From positions 1-64,000 of the forward strand of contig NZ_JBFNXH010000005.1 in the NCBI RefSeq assembly GCF_040812395.1: a stretch of DNA of 64,000 nucleotides. Direction: 5' to 3'. Of the stretch, positions 52,487-61,608 are shown piece after piece. The first letter of the stretch is position 1. The number at the start of each line of letters is the position of its first letter. A program made the position numbers and the translations under genes. The stretch comes from Paenibacillus_E sp040812395. GTDB lineage: Bacteria > Bacillota > Bacilli > Paenibacillales > NBRC-103111. The notes under the pieces were generated by a model, which saw nothing but the letters and a program-made list of their open reading frames with translations, ran no database searches and had not been told where the DNA came from.

Positions 52487-53584
52487 TTATGTTATATTCC
52501 CTACCTGGTGAACAAGCCTGATCATGTATAACAAATACAAAACGAGAGCCAAATAGGCGGCACCAAATTTTAGGCGCGTTTTGGCGGAAACCTCGTAGTA
52601 CCGTTCATGTTGTCCGAGAGGCGCGAAATCCACTTGAACCTGCAAGCCCAGGAACAAACCGCTGTCTTTCTGAAACCGTTCCACTTTAACGACGTGAACT
52701 CTTTTAATGATGGCTTGCTGCGGTAAATAGGCATGTCCTTCAAATCCAATGCCCTGCCAAAACATCACGATGGTTTGACGTCCGCTTGTTGGCCCCTCTA
52801 ACTCGGAATACGTCGTGAACTCCAGATCGCGACTATGATTTTCACCAGGAATCATGTACCCCTGCTGCAGCAAATGCTCCGCATTCATTTCAAACTTCGT
52901 AGAGACGGATACCAATTCTTCGCGATTTCTGTATTTCACATATTTTTTATATAAATCCCAAGCAAATAAAGCCCAAATAATAAAGAATATTACCCTGTTC
53001 ACTGTGTTGTCCAGATAATAAATAAATACCAATCCGCCTATTAGACCCACAATCCACAACCAGCGAGTGACTGCTGTGGAAATGCGTCCTCCATCCAGCG
53101 GATGAATCGGCAATAAATTAATCAAATTCAGGTAAAATGCCGCATACGCAACCGAAACAATGACTGGAATATCTGTATATACGCCCAATGCGAATGCAGC
53201 GGTCGCCCCTATGGTTCCCAGGATGGGACCTCCAATACCGATAAAAGCCTCCGTAGCGGCGTCCGTGGGATTCTTTTTCATCGTAATCAAGGCTCCCAAA
53301 AACGGAATGAATACAGGCGCTGATACAGGCAGGCCTTTCATTTTGGCAGCAACGACATGACCGAGCTCATGGATCAGAATCATAAGAACAATCCCGATGG
53401 CAAATGGCAGCGGCCACAAACTTGCGTAGGCCCAGACCGTAATGAACATGGTGACGATAGCTCCGCCCACTTTTCCAAACTTTAAGGCTGCAAGGAGCAG
53501 TTTACCTTGAGATAGCAGGACAGCGACTAACCCTCCGAGCGCCCACGGTGACTTCTTGGCCCCAGGCTTTTGCTTCTGTTCCAA
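52487..53584 (-). CDS. Site-2-protease-family (M50) membrane metalloprotease
   Basis: A 365-residue integral membrane protein. The zinc site is HELGH in ILIHELGHVVAAKMKG, and the third ligand is in LLPIHPLDGGR. About five helices in the first 225 residues are followed by a soluble beta-rich domain (~240-340) and a final helix. It is most like the YdcA/SpoIVFB-related family without known substrate. I chose the TTG at 53584, 8 bases after AAGGGGTG, just after the upstream gene's stop. Confidence 0.82.
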   Translation of the reverse strand: MEQKQKPGAKKSPWALGGLVAVLLSQGKLLLAALKFGKVGGAIVTMFITVWAYASLWPLPFAIGIVLMILIHELGHVVAAKMKGLPVSAPVFIPFLGALITMKKNPTDAATEAFIGIGGPILGTIGATAAFALGVYTDIPVIVSVAYAAFYLNLINLLPIHPLDGGRISTAVTRWLWIVGLIGGLVFIYYLDNTVNRVIFFIIWALFAWDLYKKYVKYRNREELVSVSTKFEMNAEHLLQQGYMIPGENHSRDLEFTTYSELEGPTSGRQTIVMFWQGIGFEGHAYLPQQAIIKRVHVVKVERFQKDSGLFLGLQVQVDFAPLGQHERYYEVSAKTRLKFGAAYLALVLYLLYMIRLVHQVGNIT

Positions 53585-53591
53585 AGTTACT

Positions 53592-53957
53592 TCACCCCTT
53601 CGCCCAAACTTCCTCGTACTCTGCTTCCTTAAAGCCAACCGTAACTCGAGTACCATCTGTCACGATAGGGCGTTTTATTAGCCTTCCGTTAGAGGCGAGC
53701 AGTTCCAGCATGTGTAGTTGCGACATACCAGACAGCTTATCCTTCAGTCCCATTTCCTTATATACTTCCCCTGACGTATTGAAAAACTTCTTAATCTCCA
53801 AACCGCTGTCAGCAAGCAGTTTAGCCAGCTCATCTGATGATGGTGGAGCTTCAAATAACGGCACATTCTCTGAAATCTCTACATCATGCGCTTTCAGCCA
53901 CTTCAATGCACTACGGCAAGTGCCGCATTTATCGTAACAAAATACTTTTACTTTCAT
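53592..53957 (-). CDS. Spx/ArsC-family thioredoxin-fold protein
   Basis: A 121-residue ArsC/Spx-family protein with the redox pair CGTC at residues 11-14 and the RPIVTDG block. It resembles Bacillus YusI/YffB-type members, whose role is unclear; lack of the Spx RNA-polymerase-binding details argues against a global regulator. It ends 8 bases before the protease start, so the two probably form an operon. Confidence 0.85.
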   Translation of the reverse strand: MKVKVFCYDKCGTCRSALKWLKAHDVEISENVPLFEAPPSSDELAKLLADSGLEIKKFFNTSGEVYKEMGLKDKLSGMSQLHMLELLASNGRLIKRPIVTDGTRVTVGFKEAEYEEVWAKG

Positions 53958-54148
53958 CCTTATTTGTGCTCCTTTTGCAGGTAAAATGAATAATGAGGTT
54001 ATTTAAAATTTTGAGCTAATCGATGCGGAAAGTCAAGCTGTACGCCCTTATTTACGCTTACATGGTACATTAAAATTAGATGAAATTGGTTCTTTTTAAT
54101 TAGCCACTCGTTGGATATAATTTTCTAAACTATCGAGGAGGGATATGC

Positions 54149-54784
54149 ATGAGAAGAAAGGAATTCGCTGTCCAGGAACTAAAGGATGTTGAACAATTTT
54201 TGCAAGAAACTTCGTACGGGTATTTATCCACGATTGGCGAAGATGGCTGGCCACATTTGACGCCGATTAATTTCGTTTACCTGAAGGGCCATATTTATTT
54301 TCACGGCTCCAGAAAAGGAAGCAAAATGACCGAAATCGCTGCTTTTAATAAGGTCAGCTTCGCTGTTTCCAAAGAGTATGCTATTATTCCATCCTTTTTC
54401 ACCGACCCCGAAAGGGCTTGTCCGGCCACATCCTATTTCAAATCCGTGCATATTCGAGGCGAAGCCGGACCTACAGAGGATTTGTCCGAGAAAGCCGAGG
54501 TGCTCAGCGCACTGATGGCGAAGCTCCAGCCTGAAGGCGGCTATACGCCGATTACGCCAGAAGATCCGTTGTACCGCCCAGAGCTGAAAGGGGTCTCCGT
54601 CGTGAAACTTACCATTCACGAGATGACTGCAAAGTTCAAGTTCGGTCAAAATTTAAACGAACAACGCCGTGAACATATGATCCACCAGCTTTCTGAACGC
54701 GGACTTCCGGATGACCAGGAAACAGCCGAGCTCATGCGCAAATATTGCCCGCACCATCAGGAACTAGGTCAAAAAGGGCAATGA
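54149..54784 (+). CDS. Pyridoxamine-5'-phosphate-oxidase-like flavin-binding protein
   Basis: A 211-residue split-barrel protein of the PNPOx-like superfamily: GYLSTIGEDGWPHLTPINFVYLKGHIYFHGSRKGSK is the flavin-binding core. Members bind FMN, F420 or haem; FMN is likely here. GGAGGG precedes the ATG. Single gene, function unknown, perhaps stress related like Bacillus homologues. Confidence 0.85.
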   Translation: MRRKEFAVQELKDVEQFLQETSYGYLSTIGEDGWPHLTPINFVYLKGHIYFHGSRKGSKMTEIAAFNKVSFAVSKEYAIIPSFFTDPERACPATSYFKSVHIRGEAGPTEDLSEKAEVLSALMAKLQPEGGYTPITPEDPLYRPELKGVSVVKLTIHEMTAKFKFGQNLNEQRREHMIHQLSERGLPDDQETAELMRKYCPHHQELGQKGQ

Positions 54785-54789
54785 TACGC

Positions 54790-54830
54790 AAAAAACCATT
54801 CAGGATCGCGAGCACCTGATGGTTTTTTTG
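54790..54830. terminator. Bidirectional terminator
   Basis: AAAAACCAT-TCAGG and CCTGATGGTTTTTTT arms between the convergent ends of the PNPOx-like and pseudouridine synthase genes. Confidence 0.85.
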
Positions 54831-54835
54831 CTGTT

Positions 54836-55777
54836 TTACATGTTCGTCTGGAGCCATGCCTGTAAAGCAGCTAAATCAGCTGGCAGCGGAGCGTTGTACT
54901 CGACCCACTCGCGCGTGCCGGGATGCACAAAGCCAAGTCTGAAAGCGTGCAGCGCCTGCCGGGTAAGTCTCACAGAAACCTCCGATGCGGCTTCGCTTTC
55001 TTCGAAAGATGGCCTTGTATACATTTTATCGCCAATCAACGGATGGCCCAAATGCTTCATATGCACGCGGATTTGATGCGTTCTGCCTGTTTCCAGCCAG
55101 ATGCGCACCAATGCGGCCTGAGCATACTGTTCGACGACTTCGTAATGTGTGACCGCCGAATAGCCGCCTGGCGTAACGATCCTCACATGAGGCTGATCAG
55201 GATCTCTATCGATCGGCTCATTTATTGTGCCTGTTGGTTCAGATACAACGCCCCATACGAAGGCAAGATACTCCTTTTTTACCGCATGCTGAATCATTTG
55301 CTCGGAAATTTGCTGGTGCACATAAGGTGTCTTCGCGATCGCAAGGACGCCAGAAGTTTCTTGATCCAGCCGGTGCACCGGCCGAAAGCGGCAAGTAATG
55401 CCGGCTTGCTGCCAATGATAGACTACGGCGTTCGCAATCGTATTGACGTAATGCCCATGCGTTGGATGCACGATGATGCCGGCGTCTTTGGCCACGATGA
55501 TCAAGTGCTCATCCTCATGCAGAATGTGGAGAGGCAGATCCTGAGGCAAAATATCGTCAGACTGCTCCTCCTCCATCCGGATTTCGATCCGGTCGCCTGC
55601 TTTGACCTTCACGCTAATGTATTGCCGGATGCCATTGACGGTAATGCCTTGTTCAGTTAGTTTGACACGTGAGAGCAGCTTGCGGGATACCATTAATCTT
55701 TTTTGCAAGACAGTCTTCAGAATAAAGCCTTCTTCCTCAGGCGGTACGATATAAACAAGCGGTTCATAATAACTCAT
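54836..55777 (-). CDS. RluA-family pseudouridine synthase
   Basis: A 313-residue RNA-modifying enzyme: an S4-like N-terminal RNA-binding region (residues 15-70) and a RluA-type catalytic domain with VHRLDQETSGVLAIAKT, where the Asp is the nucleophile. LETGRTHQIRVHMKHLGHPLIGD is the other family block. It modifies uridines in 23S rRNA or tRNA. It overlaps pduO by ATGA, which ties an RNA-modification gene to the cobalamin operon. Confidence 0.9.
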   Translation of the reverse strand: MSYYEPLVYIVPPEEEGFILKTVLQKRLMVSRKLLSRVKLTEQGITVNGIRQYISVKVKAGDRIEIRMEEEQSDDILPQDLPLHILHEDEHLIIVAKDAGIIVHPTHGHYVNTIANAVVYHWQQAGITCRFRPVHRLDQETSGVLAIAKTPYVHQQISEQMIQHAVKKEYLAFVWGVVSEPTGTINEPIDRDPDQPHVRIVTPGGYSAVTHYEVVEQYAQAALVRIWLETGRTHQIRVHMKHLGHPLIGDKMYTRPSFEESEAASEVSVRLTRQALHAFRLGFVHPGTREWVEYNAPLPADLAALQAWLQTNM

Positions 55778-56343
55778 GATTTACGTCTAAACACCTCAGC
55801 GCTGCGCGCATACTCCACATCAGCCACACCTTCACGGTGATTAGCCGTGCGGGCAATGGTAAAAAAGAGATCCGATAACCGGTTCAGATAACGGCGTACT
55901 TCCGGATTAATTTCTTGCGTCCTGGCTAACGTTACAACTCTGCGCTCTGCTCTGCGGCACACCGTACGGCACACATGAATGGTCGATGATACGGTACTGC
56001 CCCCCGGCAGAATAAAACGGGTAATGTCTGGTGTCTCCGCATCATATTTGTCAATCCACGCTTCCAACGCATCCACCATCTCAGCGCTCACCTTGTAAGG
56101 ACGCAGCTCTTGCTTCAACAGCGCCAAATCCGATCCGCAATCGAACAATTCGTGCTGCACTTGTAGCATATCTGCGAGCAAATCAGGGTACTTCTCCGGG
56201 TCCATAAAGCTCATCGCTTGGCCCAAATAGCAATTTAGTTCATCAACTGTTCCGTAGGCCTCTACGCGATCATCGTCTTTTGCGACGCGTCCGCCAATGA
56301 CGCCGGTTTGTCCTGCATCCCCTGTACGGGTATAAATTTTCAT
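55774..56343 (-). CDS. pduO: ATP:cob(I)alamin adenosyltransferase, PduO type
   Basis: A 189-residue PduO-type adenosyltransferase making coenzyme B12. TRTGDAGQTGVIGG is the ATP-binding loop, and CRRAERRVVTLAR and LNRLSDLFFTIAR complete the signature. GGAGGG precedes the ATG. It lies in the cob operon after cobQ. Confidence 0.95.
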   Translation of the reverse strand: MKIYTRTGDAGQTGVIGGRVAKDDDRVEAYGTVDELNCYLGQAMSFMDPEKYPDLLADMLQVQHELFDCGSDLALLKQELRPYKVSAEMVDALEAWIDKYDAETPDITRFILPGGSTVSSTIHVCRTVCRRAERRVVTLARTQEINPEVRRYLNRLSDLFFTIARTANHREGVADVEYARSAEVFRRKS

Positions 56344-56358
56344 CCGTCACCCTCCTGA

Positions 56359-57951
56359 CTACTTGGTTACTCCCATAATCTCATAAATGCGCTGCATATC
56401 CAAGTGGCTGCGAACATGCTCCGCTAGTCTGTCAAAGGCTGCTTCTCTTCGCTCCTTAAAGCGCAGCCCTCCCTGAATGGGAGACAAGCCCTTATGACTG
56501 CGAACCGTATTCAACCAAGCTCTGCGAAAATCATCATTATGTAAAATGCCGTGCAGATAAGTGCCCCATACTTGCCCATTACCCACAAAGGCTCCGTCCT
56601 CATGTGACTCTTCTTTTATATACTGGGCCTCGCCATCAAAGTGAGCATGAATTTGAAAAGGAGCATCCGCAGGGGCGATATGTCTCGTCCGTCCCATGTG
56701 AATCTCATACCCATCGACAGCAATGCCAGATCCGTTATTGGCAAAAAGCAGGCTAGTCCCCCGAACCTGTACAGTCCGCTTATCAGAGGTAAATACAGTT
56801 TCCGTGGGCAGCAGCGCCAATCCTGCCAGCTCGGGGTGATCCGATTCGTACCCATTTGGATCCAGCAGCGTTCTGCCTAACATTTGATAACCGGCACAAA
56901 TGCCAGCCACCCAGCCTTGCTCCTGCTGCGCAAACGCAATGATGCGGTCAGCAAGCCCTGATTCCTTCATATAGCGCAGATCATCCATCGTATTTTTGCT
57001 GCCGGGAAGCAGGACAATATCCGGCTGTCCCCACTCGGACAGATTGGTAATATAGCGGAAATGGACATCGTCTTCTTCCTGCAGCGGATCAAAATCCGTA
57101 AAGTTCGAAAGGCGCGGTAATCGAATGACTGCGATATCGAGTTGATCGTCTGTTTTCACGCTTGGGCGCTCGCTCCGCTGGCGCTGAGCCCTTTTGGAAT
57201 CCAGAGAAGCGGAATCCTCATCCTCAATCCCCAACTGAGGCAAATAAGGAATAACGCCCAGCACGGGCTTCCCCGTCTTCGCCTCCAGCCAGTCAAGACC
57301 GGGCTTCAGAAGGCTTACATCTCCCCGAAATTTATTAATAATAAAGCCCTTAACGCGATCTCTTTCTTCCGGAGTCAAGATTTCCAGCGTGCCCACAATC
57401 GAAGCAAAGACACCACCGCGGTCAATATCCGCAACAAGCAAAACCGGAGCGTCTGCCCAACCGGCTAGCCGCATATTTACAATATCCCGATCTTTCAGGT
57501 TAACTTCAGCCGGGCTTCCAGCACCTTCAAGAACAACGACGTCATAGATGCTGCGCAGACGGGCCAGCGCATCCTTCACAATTTGCTCCGCTTGGGGCAA
57601 ATAAGTTTCCCGATATGTGCGAGCGTCGAGGTCCAGGTACGGCTTGCCATGCACGACGACCTGTGCAACCATGTCCTGCTTCGGTTTCAGTAGAATGGGG
57701 TTCATATCAGTTGTTGCCAAAATCCGGCAAGCATCCGCTTGTACGCCTTGCGCACGGCCGATTTCTTTGCCGTCGAAGGTCACATAGGAATTGAGCGACA
57801 TATTTTGCGATTTAAATGGCGCCGTTTGCCAACCATCTTGAACGAGAACACGGCACAGCGCAGCGGTCAGAATACTTTTGCCAACATCGGATGCTGTTCC
57901 TTGGATCATTAGTGTGGCGGCCTCAGCTGCAGTCATTTCATCCATGATCAT
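56359..57951 (-). CDS. cobQ: Cobyric acid synthase
   Basis: A 530-residue glutamine amidotransferase that amidates four side chains of adenosylcobyrinate diamide. The N-terminal P-loop domain has MIQGTASDVGKSILTAALCR; the C-terminal class-I-like amidotransferase domain has the catalytic cysteine in VAGICAGYQMLG and the histidine in GTYLHGILHND. The GTG/ATG region overlaps cobC by 14 bases. Confidence 0.95.
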   Translation of the reverse strand: MIMDEMTAAEAATLMIQGTASDVGKSILTAALCRVLVQDGWQTAPFKSQNMSLNSYVTFDGKEIGRAQGVQADACRILATTDMNPILLKPKQDMVAQVVVHGKPYLDLDARTYRETYLPQAEQIVKDALARLRSIYDVVVLEGAGSPAEVNLKDRDIVNMRLAGWADAPVLLVADIDRGGVFASIVGTLEILTPEERDRVKGFIINKFRGDVSLLKPGLDWLEAKTGKPVLGVIPYLPQLGIEDEDSASLDSKRAQRQRSERPSVKTDDQLDIAVIRLPRLSNFTDFDPLQEEDDVHFRYITNLSEWGQPDIVLLPGSKNTMDDLRYMKESGLADRIIAFAQQEQGWVAGICAGYQMLGRTLLDPNGYESDHPELAGLALLPTETVFTSDKRTVQVRGTSLLFANNGSGIAVDGYEIHMGRTRHIAPADAPFQIHAHFDGEAQYIKEESHEDGAFVGNGQVWGTYLHGILHNDDFRRAWLNTVRSHKGLSPIQGGLRFKERREAAFDRLAEHVRSHLDMQRIYEIMGVTK

Positions 57952-59050
57952 TTCCTCGACTCCGATCTCCGGCTAGTTCCTGCATCATCGCCCGCAATCC
58001 TTGAACTAACCGTTCATTATCCTCACGCAGCTTTATGGCAACACGGCAAAAGCGCTGGTCAAGCCCTTCGAACAGGGATGCGTCTCGAATCAAAATCCCT
58101 TGCTTCCCCATATGTCTTTGAGCCTGTTTTACATCAAACCCCAGCTCTTGCGGAAAAGAGAATAATAAGAAATTCACAGCGCTTGGCGTGACTTCAAGTC
58201 CCAACTGCTGGAGCTGACCCATTAACCAAATCTGTTCCGCCTGCAGCCACTGTCTGCTTGCTTGCTCAAATTCCACATCGTCAAGCACCGCCGCCCCAAT
58301 GCGCTGGGCCAAATAATTGACACTCCACTGAACCTGCAGCTCCTGAATGCGCTGAATCCAATCCGGGTGCGCCACCATGAATCCTAAGCGAATCCCGGGT
58401 ATGGAAAAAAACTTTGTCATAGAGCGAATAACGAACACATTTGAGCTGGTCGAAGCGAACTTCAACATAGAATGCTTTCTCTCATCTGGCACAAAATCCA
58501 TGAATGCTTCGTCCACAATTAACTTCCGTCCGCTTTCCGTGATTTGTTTCAAAATGGCGGGTGGAATCAATCGCCCTGTTGGATTATTCGGATGGCCCAA
58601 AAAGAGCACATCGCTCGATAGAAGAGCCTTCTTCACATCATCTTCCTGTAAATCAAAATGATAATGAGCATGGAGTGGAATGGAGTGAATGTCGCCGCCT
58701 GCTTTATGTATAGCTTCCTCATATTCGCTAAAAGAAGGTCTGGCTAAACCTGTAACCGGAGATTGCAATACCCGGGCAATGAGATCAATTAATTCTGCGG
58801 CTCCGTTGCCAACGGCAATACTCTCCATCGGAATATCGTATTTATGCGCCAGCTTCCTGCGCAGCTCCCTAACCGCAGGGTCAGGGTATTGAACCATGTC
58901 ACGCCACTCCGTTGTCACTATATGTTCCACGACAGAAGGCGGTCCAAGCGGATTCATATTGGAGCTAAAATCCAGAAATTGATCCTGCGAACGTCCGAAT
59001 GCCTCTTCTGCTGTCCGGAGATCTCCCCCGTGTCCATATCGTTCCAGCAC
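57938..59050 (-). CDS. cobC: Threonine-phosphate decarboxylase-type aminotransferase
   Basis: A 370-residue fold-I PLP enzyme like Salmonella CobD, making aminopropanol phosphate for the nucleotide loop. FLDFSSNMNPLGPP at the N-terminus, HPNNPTGRLI, the lysine in RSMTKFFSIPGIRLGF and the C-terminal arginine region fit. It lies between cobS and cobQ. The histidinol-phosphate aminotransferase alternative is disfavoured by the operon. The start is GTG with AAGGAGAG upstream. Confidence 0.9.
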   Translation of the reverse strand: MLERYGHGGDLRTAEEAFGRSQDQFLDFSSNMNPLGPPSVVEHIVTTEWRDMVQYPDPAVRELRRKLAHKYDIPMESIAVGNGAAELIDLIARVLQSPVTGLARPSFSEYEEAIHKAGGDIHSIPLHAHYHFDLQEDDVKKALLSSDVLFLGHPNNPTGRLIPPAILKQITESGRKLIVDEAFMDFVPDERKHSMLKFASTSSNVFVIRSMTKFFSIPGIRLGFMVAHPDWIQRIQELQVQWSVNYLAQRIGAAVLDDVEFEQASRQWLQAEQIWLMGQLQQLGLEVTPSAVNFLLFSFPQELGFDVKQAQRHMGKQGILIRDASLFEGLDQRFCRVAIKLREDNERLVQGLRAMMQELAGDRSRGNDHG

Positions 59051-59100
59051 TTCATCACTCTCCTTCCATGTAAAGAACTATCAACAAATTTAAAGACTAC

Positions 59101-59952
59101 TCAAGGCAAAACCCCAAGTAACACGACTACTCCAAGAAGCAGCAGGCCCTCCAAAAGTTCATTCAAAGCGCCATATGTATCACCGGTCAATCCGCCGAGT
59201 TTACGGCTTATATACGCTGCTGCCAGACAGCCGACAAGACAAGTAACAACAGGAAAGCCGACAAGCACACTCCAAATAGGCATATGGCCAAAAAAGGCTG
59301 TCAAGCTGCTATGACCGATAGCAGCAACAAGTGCTGTGAGTAAGAGAGCCACAAATGTACATGCAGCCACATGACCTTTAGTAACCCCGCGAAATAAGCC
59401 CCCAAGTCCAGAACCGCTTCTCGCATAAGGCCAAGCGTGTATCGCGACAACCATAAACCAGCGACTCCAAATCGGAATAGCGGCAAGAAGGAAGCTTGCC
59501 GCCTTCCATATATGCCCCGCCTGATTACTGATCAAAAGGCTATAAATCATTGAAAACTTAAGGAGCAAATGCAGCACACAAACAATAACGCCCATGGCGC
59601 CTACGCGACTGTCTTTCATAATTTCCAACATTTGCTCGCGAGGCCTGTGGCTAAGAATGCCATCTGCAGTATCCATTAATCCATCCAAATGCAAGCCTCC
59701 TGTCAGGAGGACCCACAATCCGAGCAATATTACAGCCGCTGGCATGGCTGGCAGCACAAGCCGTAAGCCATCACCCGCCAGGAGCAGCAGAACGCCAATA
59801 ACGAAGCCTGCCAATGGATAAAAGACAACGCTTCTGCGAAACACTTGTGCCGTATACTCGATCTGCACCGGAATCGGCAGACGGGTTAAAAATTGAAAGG
59901 CTGCTATGCCTCCATGCAGCCACTTTATTAGAGCCAAACGAGCAGTACGCAC
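59101..59952 (-). CDS. cobS: Adenosylcobinamide-GDP ribazoletransferase
   Basis: A 283-residue, multi-helix cobalamin synthase that joins adenosylcobinamide-GDP to alpha-ribazole. FQFLTRLPIP near the N-terminus and GGLHLDGLMDTADGILSHRPREQMLEIMKDSRVGAMG carry the conserved acidic motifs. I start at the GTG at 59952, 6 bases after GGGAGG, which makes it overlap cbiB by 25 bases; starts further upstream read through unrelated frame. Confidence 0.93.
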   Translation of the reverse strand: MRTARLALIKWLHGGIAAFQFLTRLPIPVQIEYTAQVFRRSVVFYPLAGFVIGVLLLLAGDGLRLVLPAMPAAVILLGLWVLLTGGLHLDGLMDTADGILSHRPREQMLEIMKDSRVGAMGVIVCVLHLLLKFSMIYSLLISNQAGHIWKAASFLLAAIPIWSRWFMVVAIHAWPYARSGSGLGGLFRGVTKGHVAACTFVALLLTALVAAIGHSSLTAFFGHMPIWSVLVGFPVVTCLVGCLAAAYISRKLGGLTGDTYGALNELLEGLLLLGVVVLLGVLP

Positions 59953-60920
59953 AGCAGTCCTCCCATCACTACAAAGCTGACGCCGTACAGCATACGTACG
60001 GCTAAGACAATATCCCGCTGCGTCCGCTCCCGCAGCGGCCAACCGAGGCGGGCGCGCTCGCTGGCGGCGCCGCCATAAACGTTCAGCCCGCCCAGCTCAA
60101 TCCCGAGCGCACCGGCTACCGCCGACTCGGGAATTCCGCTGTTCGGGCTGGGATGCAAGTGCGCGAAGCGGCGGATCGCTGCCGCCGACCGCTTCGCCGA
60201 GAGCCCCGGCTGCAGCAGGGCGACGAGAATGAGCAGGAGGCCGGTCAGCCGGGCCGGAATCCAGTTCATGGCGTCGTCCCAGCGGGCCGACGCCGTACCG
60301 AAATGACGGTAGCGGTCATTTCGGTAACCGACCATCGAATCCAGCGTATTCGATGCCCGGTACAGCATAGCGAGCGGAGCGCCGCCCAGCAGCGCATAGA
60401 ACAGCGGTGAGATGACCGCGTCGACGATGTTCTCGGCTACCGTTTCCACAACCGCACGCGTCAACTCCGCTTCACCGAGGTGTTCCGTGTCCCTGCCAAC
60501 GATGTAGCCCGTGTATTTGCGAGCTTCTGCGAGATCGCCGCTGCGCAATGGTTGATATACAAGATATGCCGCATCTTTTAAGCCTTTAATGGCTATCGTT
60601 GTAGAAATAAGCCATGTAGAGACGAAGTAACCCAGCCACACATTTATCCAATGTGCTGCCCAAACAAGCGCTGACACAGCCATGAAGCTAAGAATTATCG
60701 TTGTACCGGCTAGTACAACCCCCTTCACTTTTAGCCGTGTGACACTCTCATTAATCGCACGACCTTCACTTTCTTTGCGAAGGCTGCGTTCCAGAAATCG
60801 AATCCACCGTCCGATCAGAATAACTGGATGCGTCGGCCATTTCGGATCGCCAATGAGCCAATCTATGACTATAGCTGCGGCCGTCATTGCCACAATTTCC
60901 TGCCAAGAATACAACCACAC
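59928..60920 (-). CDS. cbiB: Adenosylcobinamide-phosphate synthase
   Basis: A 330-residue membrane protein that attaches aminopropanol (phosphate) to cobyrate. DWLIGDPKWPTHPVILIGRWI is diagnostic, followed by AENIVDAVISPLFYALLGGAPLAM and YRNDRYRHFGTASARWDD. Part of the gene (about 60000-60500) is strongly GC-rich. Confidence 0.94.
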   Translation of the reverse strand: MWLYSWQEIVAMTAAAIVIDWLIGDPKWPTHPVILIGRWIRFLERSLRKESEGRAINESVTRLKVKGVVLAGTTIILSFMAVSALVWAAHWINVWLGYFVSTWLISTTIAIKGLKDAAYLVYQPLRSGDLAEARKYTGYIVGRDTEHLGEAELTRAVVETVAENIVDAVISPLFYALLGGAPLAMLYRASNTLDSMVGYRNDRYRHFGTASARWDDAMNWIPARLTGLLLILVALLQPGLSAKRSAAAIRRFAHLHPSPNSGIPESAVAGALGIELGGLNVYGGAASERARLGWPLRERTQRDIVLAVRMLYGVSFVVMGGLLCVLLVWL

Positions 60921-60948
60921 TCTCCATCACCGTTCCATACATAACGCT

Positions 60949-61515
60949 TTAATCCAAGCGGTATGCCCTACTTTTTAACTCTATGGGGATGCCAGCTGTC
61001 ACCAGAAATACTTGATCGCATGTTTCAGCCAACCGCTGGTTCATTCGGCCAGCGGCATCCCGAAATTTGCGACCCAGCGCATATTCAGGGACGATACCAC
61101 TGCCGACTTCGTTCGTCACAAGAACGAGATGTCCGCTGAAATCGGCAACGGTCTCTACAAGCGCATCCACCTGCTTCATGACCAAATTGGCTGCATCAGC
61201 ATCTCCTTCGTAGCGAAGAAGCCAATTGGAGAGCCAAAGCGTCAAACAGTCGACCATCACTACTGCCTCACGGCAAGCTCCCGTCTCCTGCAGTTGAAGC
61301 AGAAGCTCCTGCAGGGCATAAGGCTCCTCCCGGGTATCCCATGGATACCCCGAATCCAGCCTCATCTGCCGATGCAAACTGACACGCTCCCTCATTTCCT
61401 CATCATAGATGTGGGAGGTCGCGATATAAATGCCGCTCTCGCCGCCCCGCATCGAGAGCTTTTCGGCGAAAGAGCTTTTGCCGCTCCGCGCGCCGCCCGT
61501 CACTAAGATCGCCAT
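60949..61515 (-). CDS. cobU: Adenosylcobinamide kinase/guanylyltransferase
   Basis: A 188-residue bifunctional enzyme: P-loop GGARSGKSSFAE, then VMVDCLTLWLSNWL and VTNEVGSGIVPEYALGRKFRDAAGRMNQ with the guanylylation region. GAAGGAGG precedes the ATG. Confidence 0.95.
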   Translation of the reverse strand: MAILVTGGARSGKSSFAEKLSMRGGESGIYIATSHIYDEEMRERVSLHRQMRLDSGYPWDTREEPYALQELLLQLQETGACREAVVMVDCLTLWLSNWLLRYEGDADAANLVMKQVDALVETVADFSGHLVLVTNEVGSGIVPEYALGRKFRDAAGRMNQRLAETCDQVFLVTAGIPIELKSRAYRLD

Positions 61516-61532
61516 GGCTTCCTCCTTCTAAG

Positions 61533-61600
61533 AGTTTTGCCGTAGCAAAACTTTCTTCGTAAGCATAAGCTGAGTTTTGCTGCAGCAAAACCGGCATCGT
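61533..61600 (-). repeat. Two copies of a dispersed hairpin repeat
   Basis: Between cobT and cobU, read on the minus strand, GCTTACGATG plus GTTTTGC-TGCA-GCAAAACTC and then GCTTACGAAGAAAG plus TTTTGC-TACG-GCAAAACTC follow each other about 39 bases apart. Each unit is a conserved leader plus a perfect hairpin. A third, diverged copy is at 50010-50042. Confidence 0.7.
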
Positions 61601-61608
61601 AAGCCTCA

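Noticed and set aside
59953..60042. Longer N-terminus for cobS
   Set aside because: It reads in the wrong frame through cbiB; the GTG at 59952 has a proper GGGAGG site and begins just before the conserved FQFLTRLPIP.
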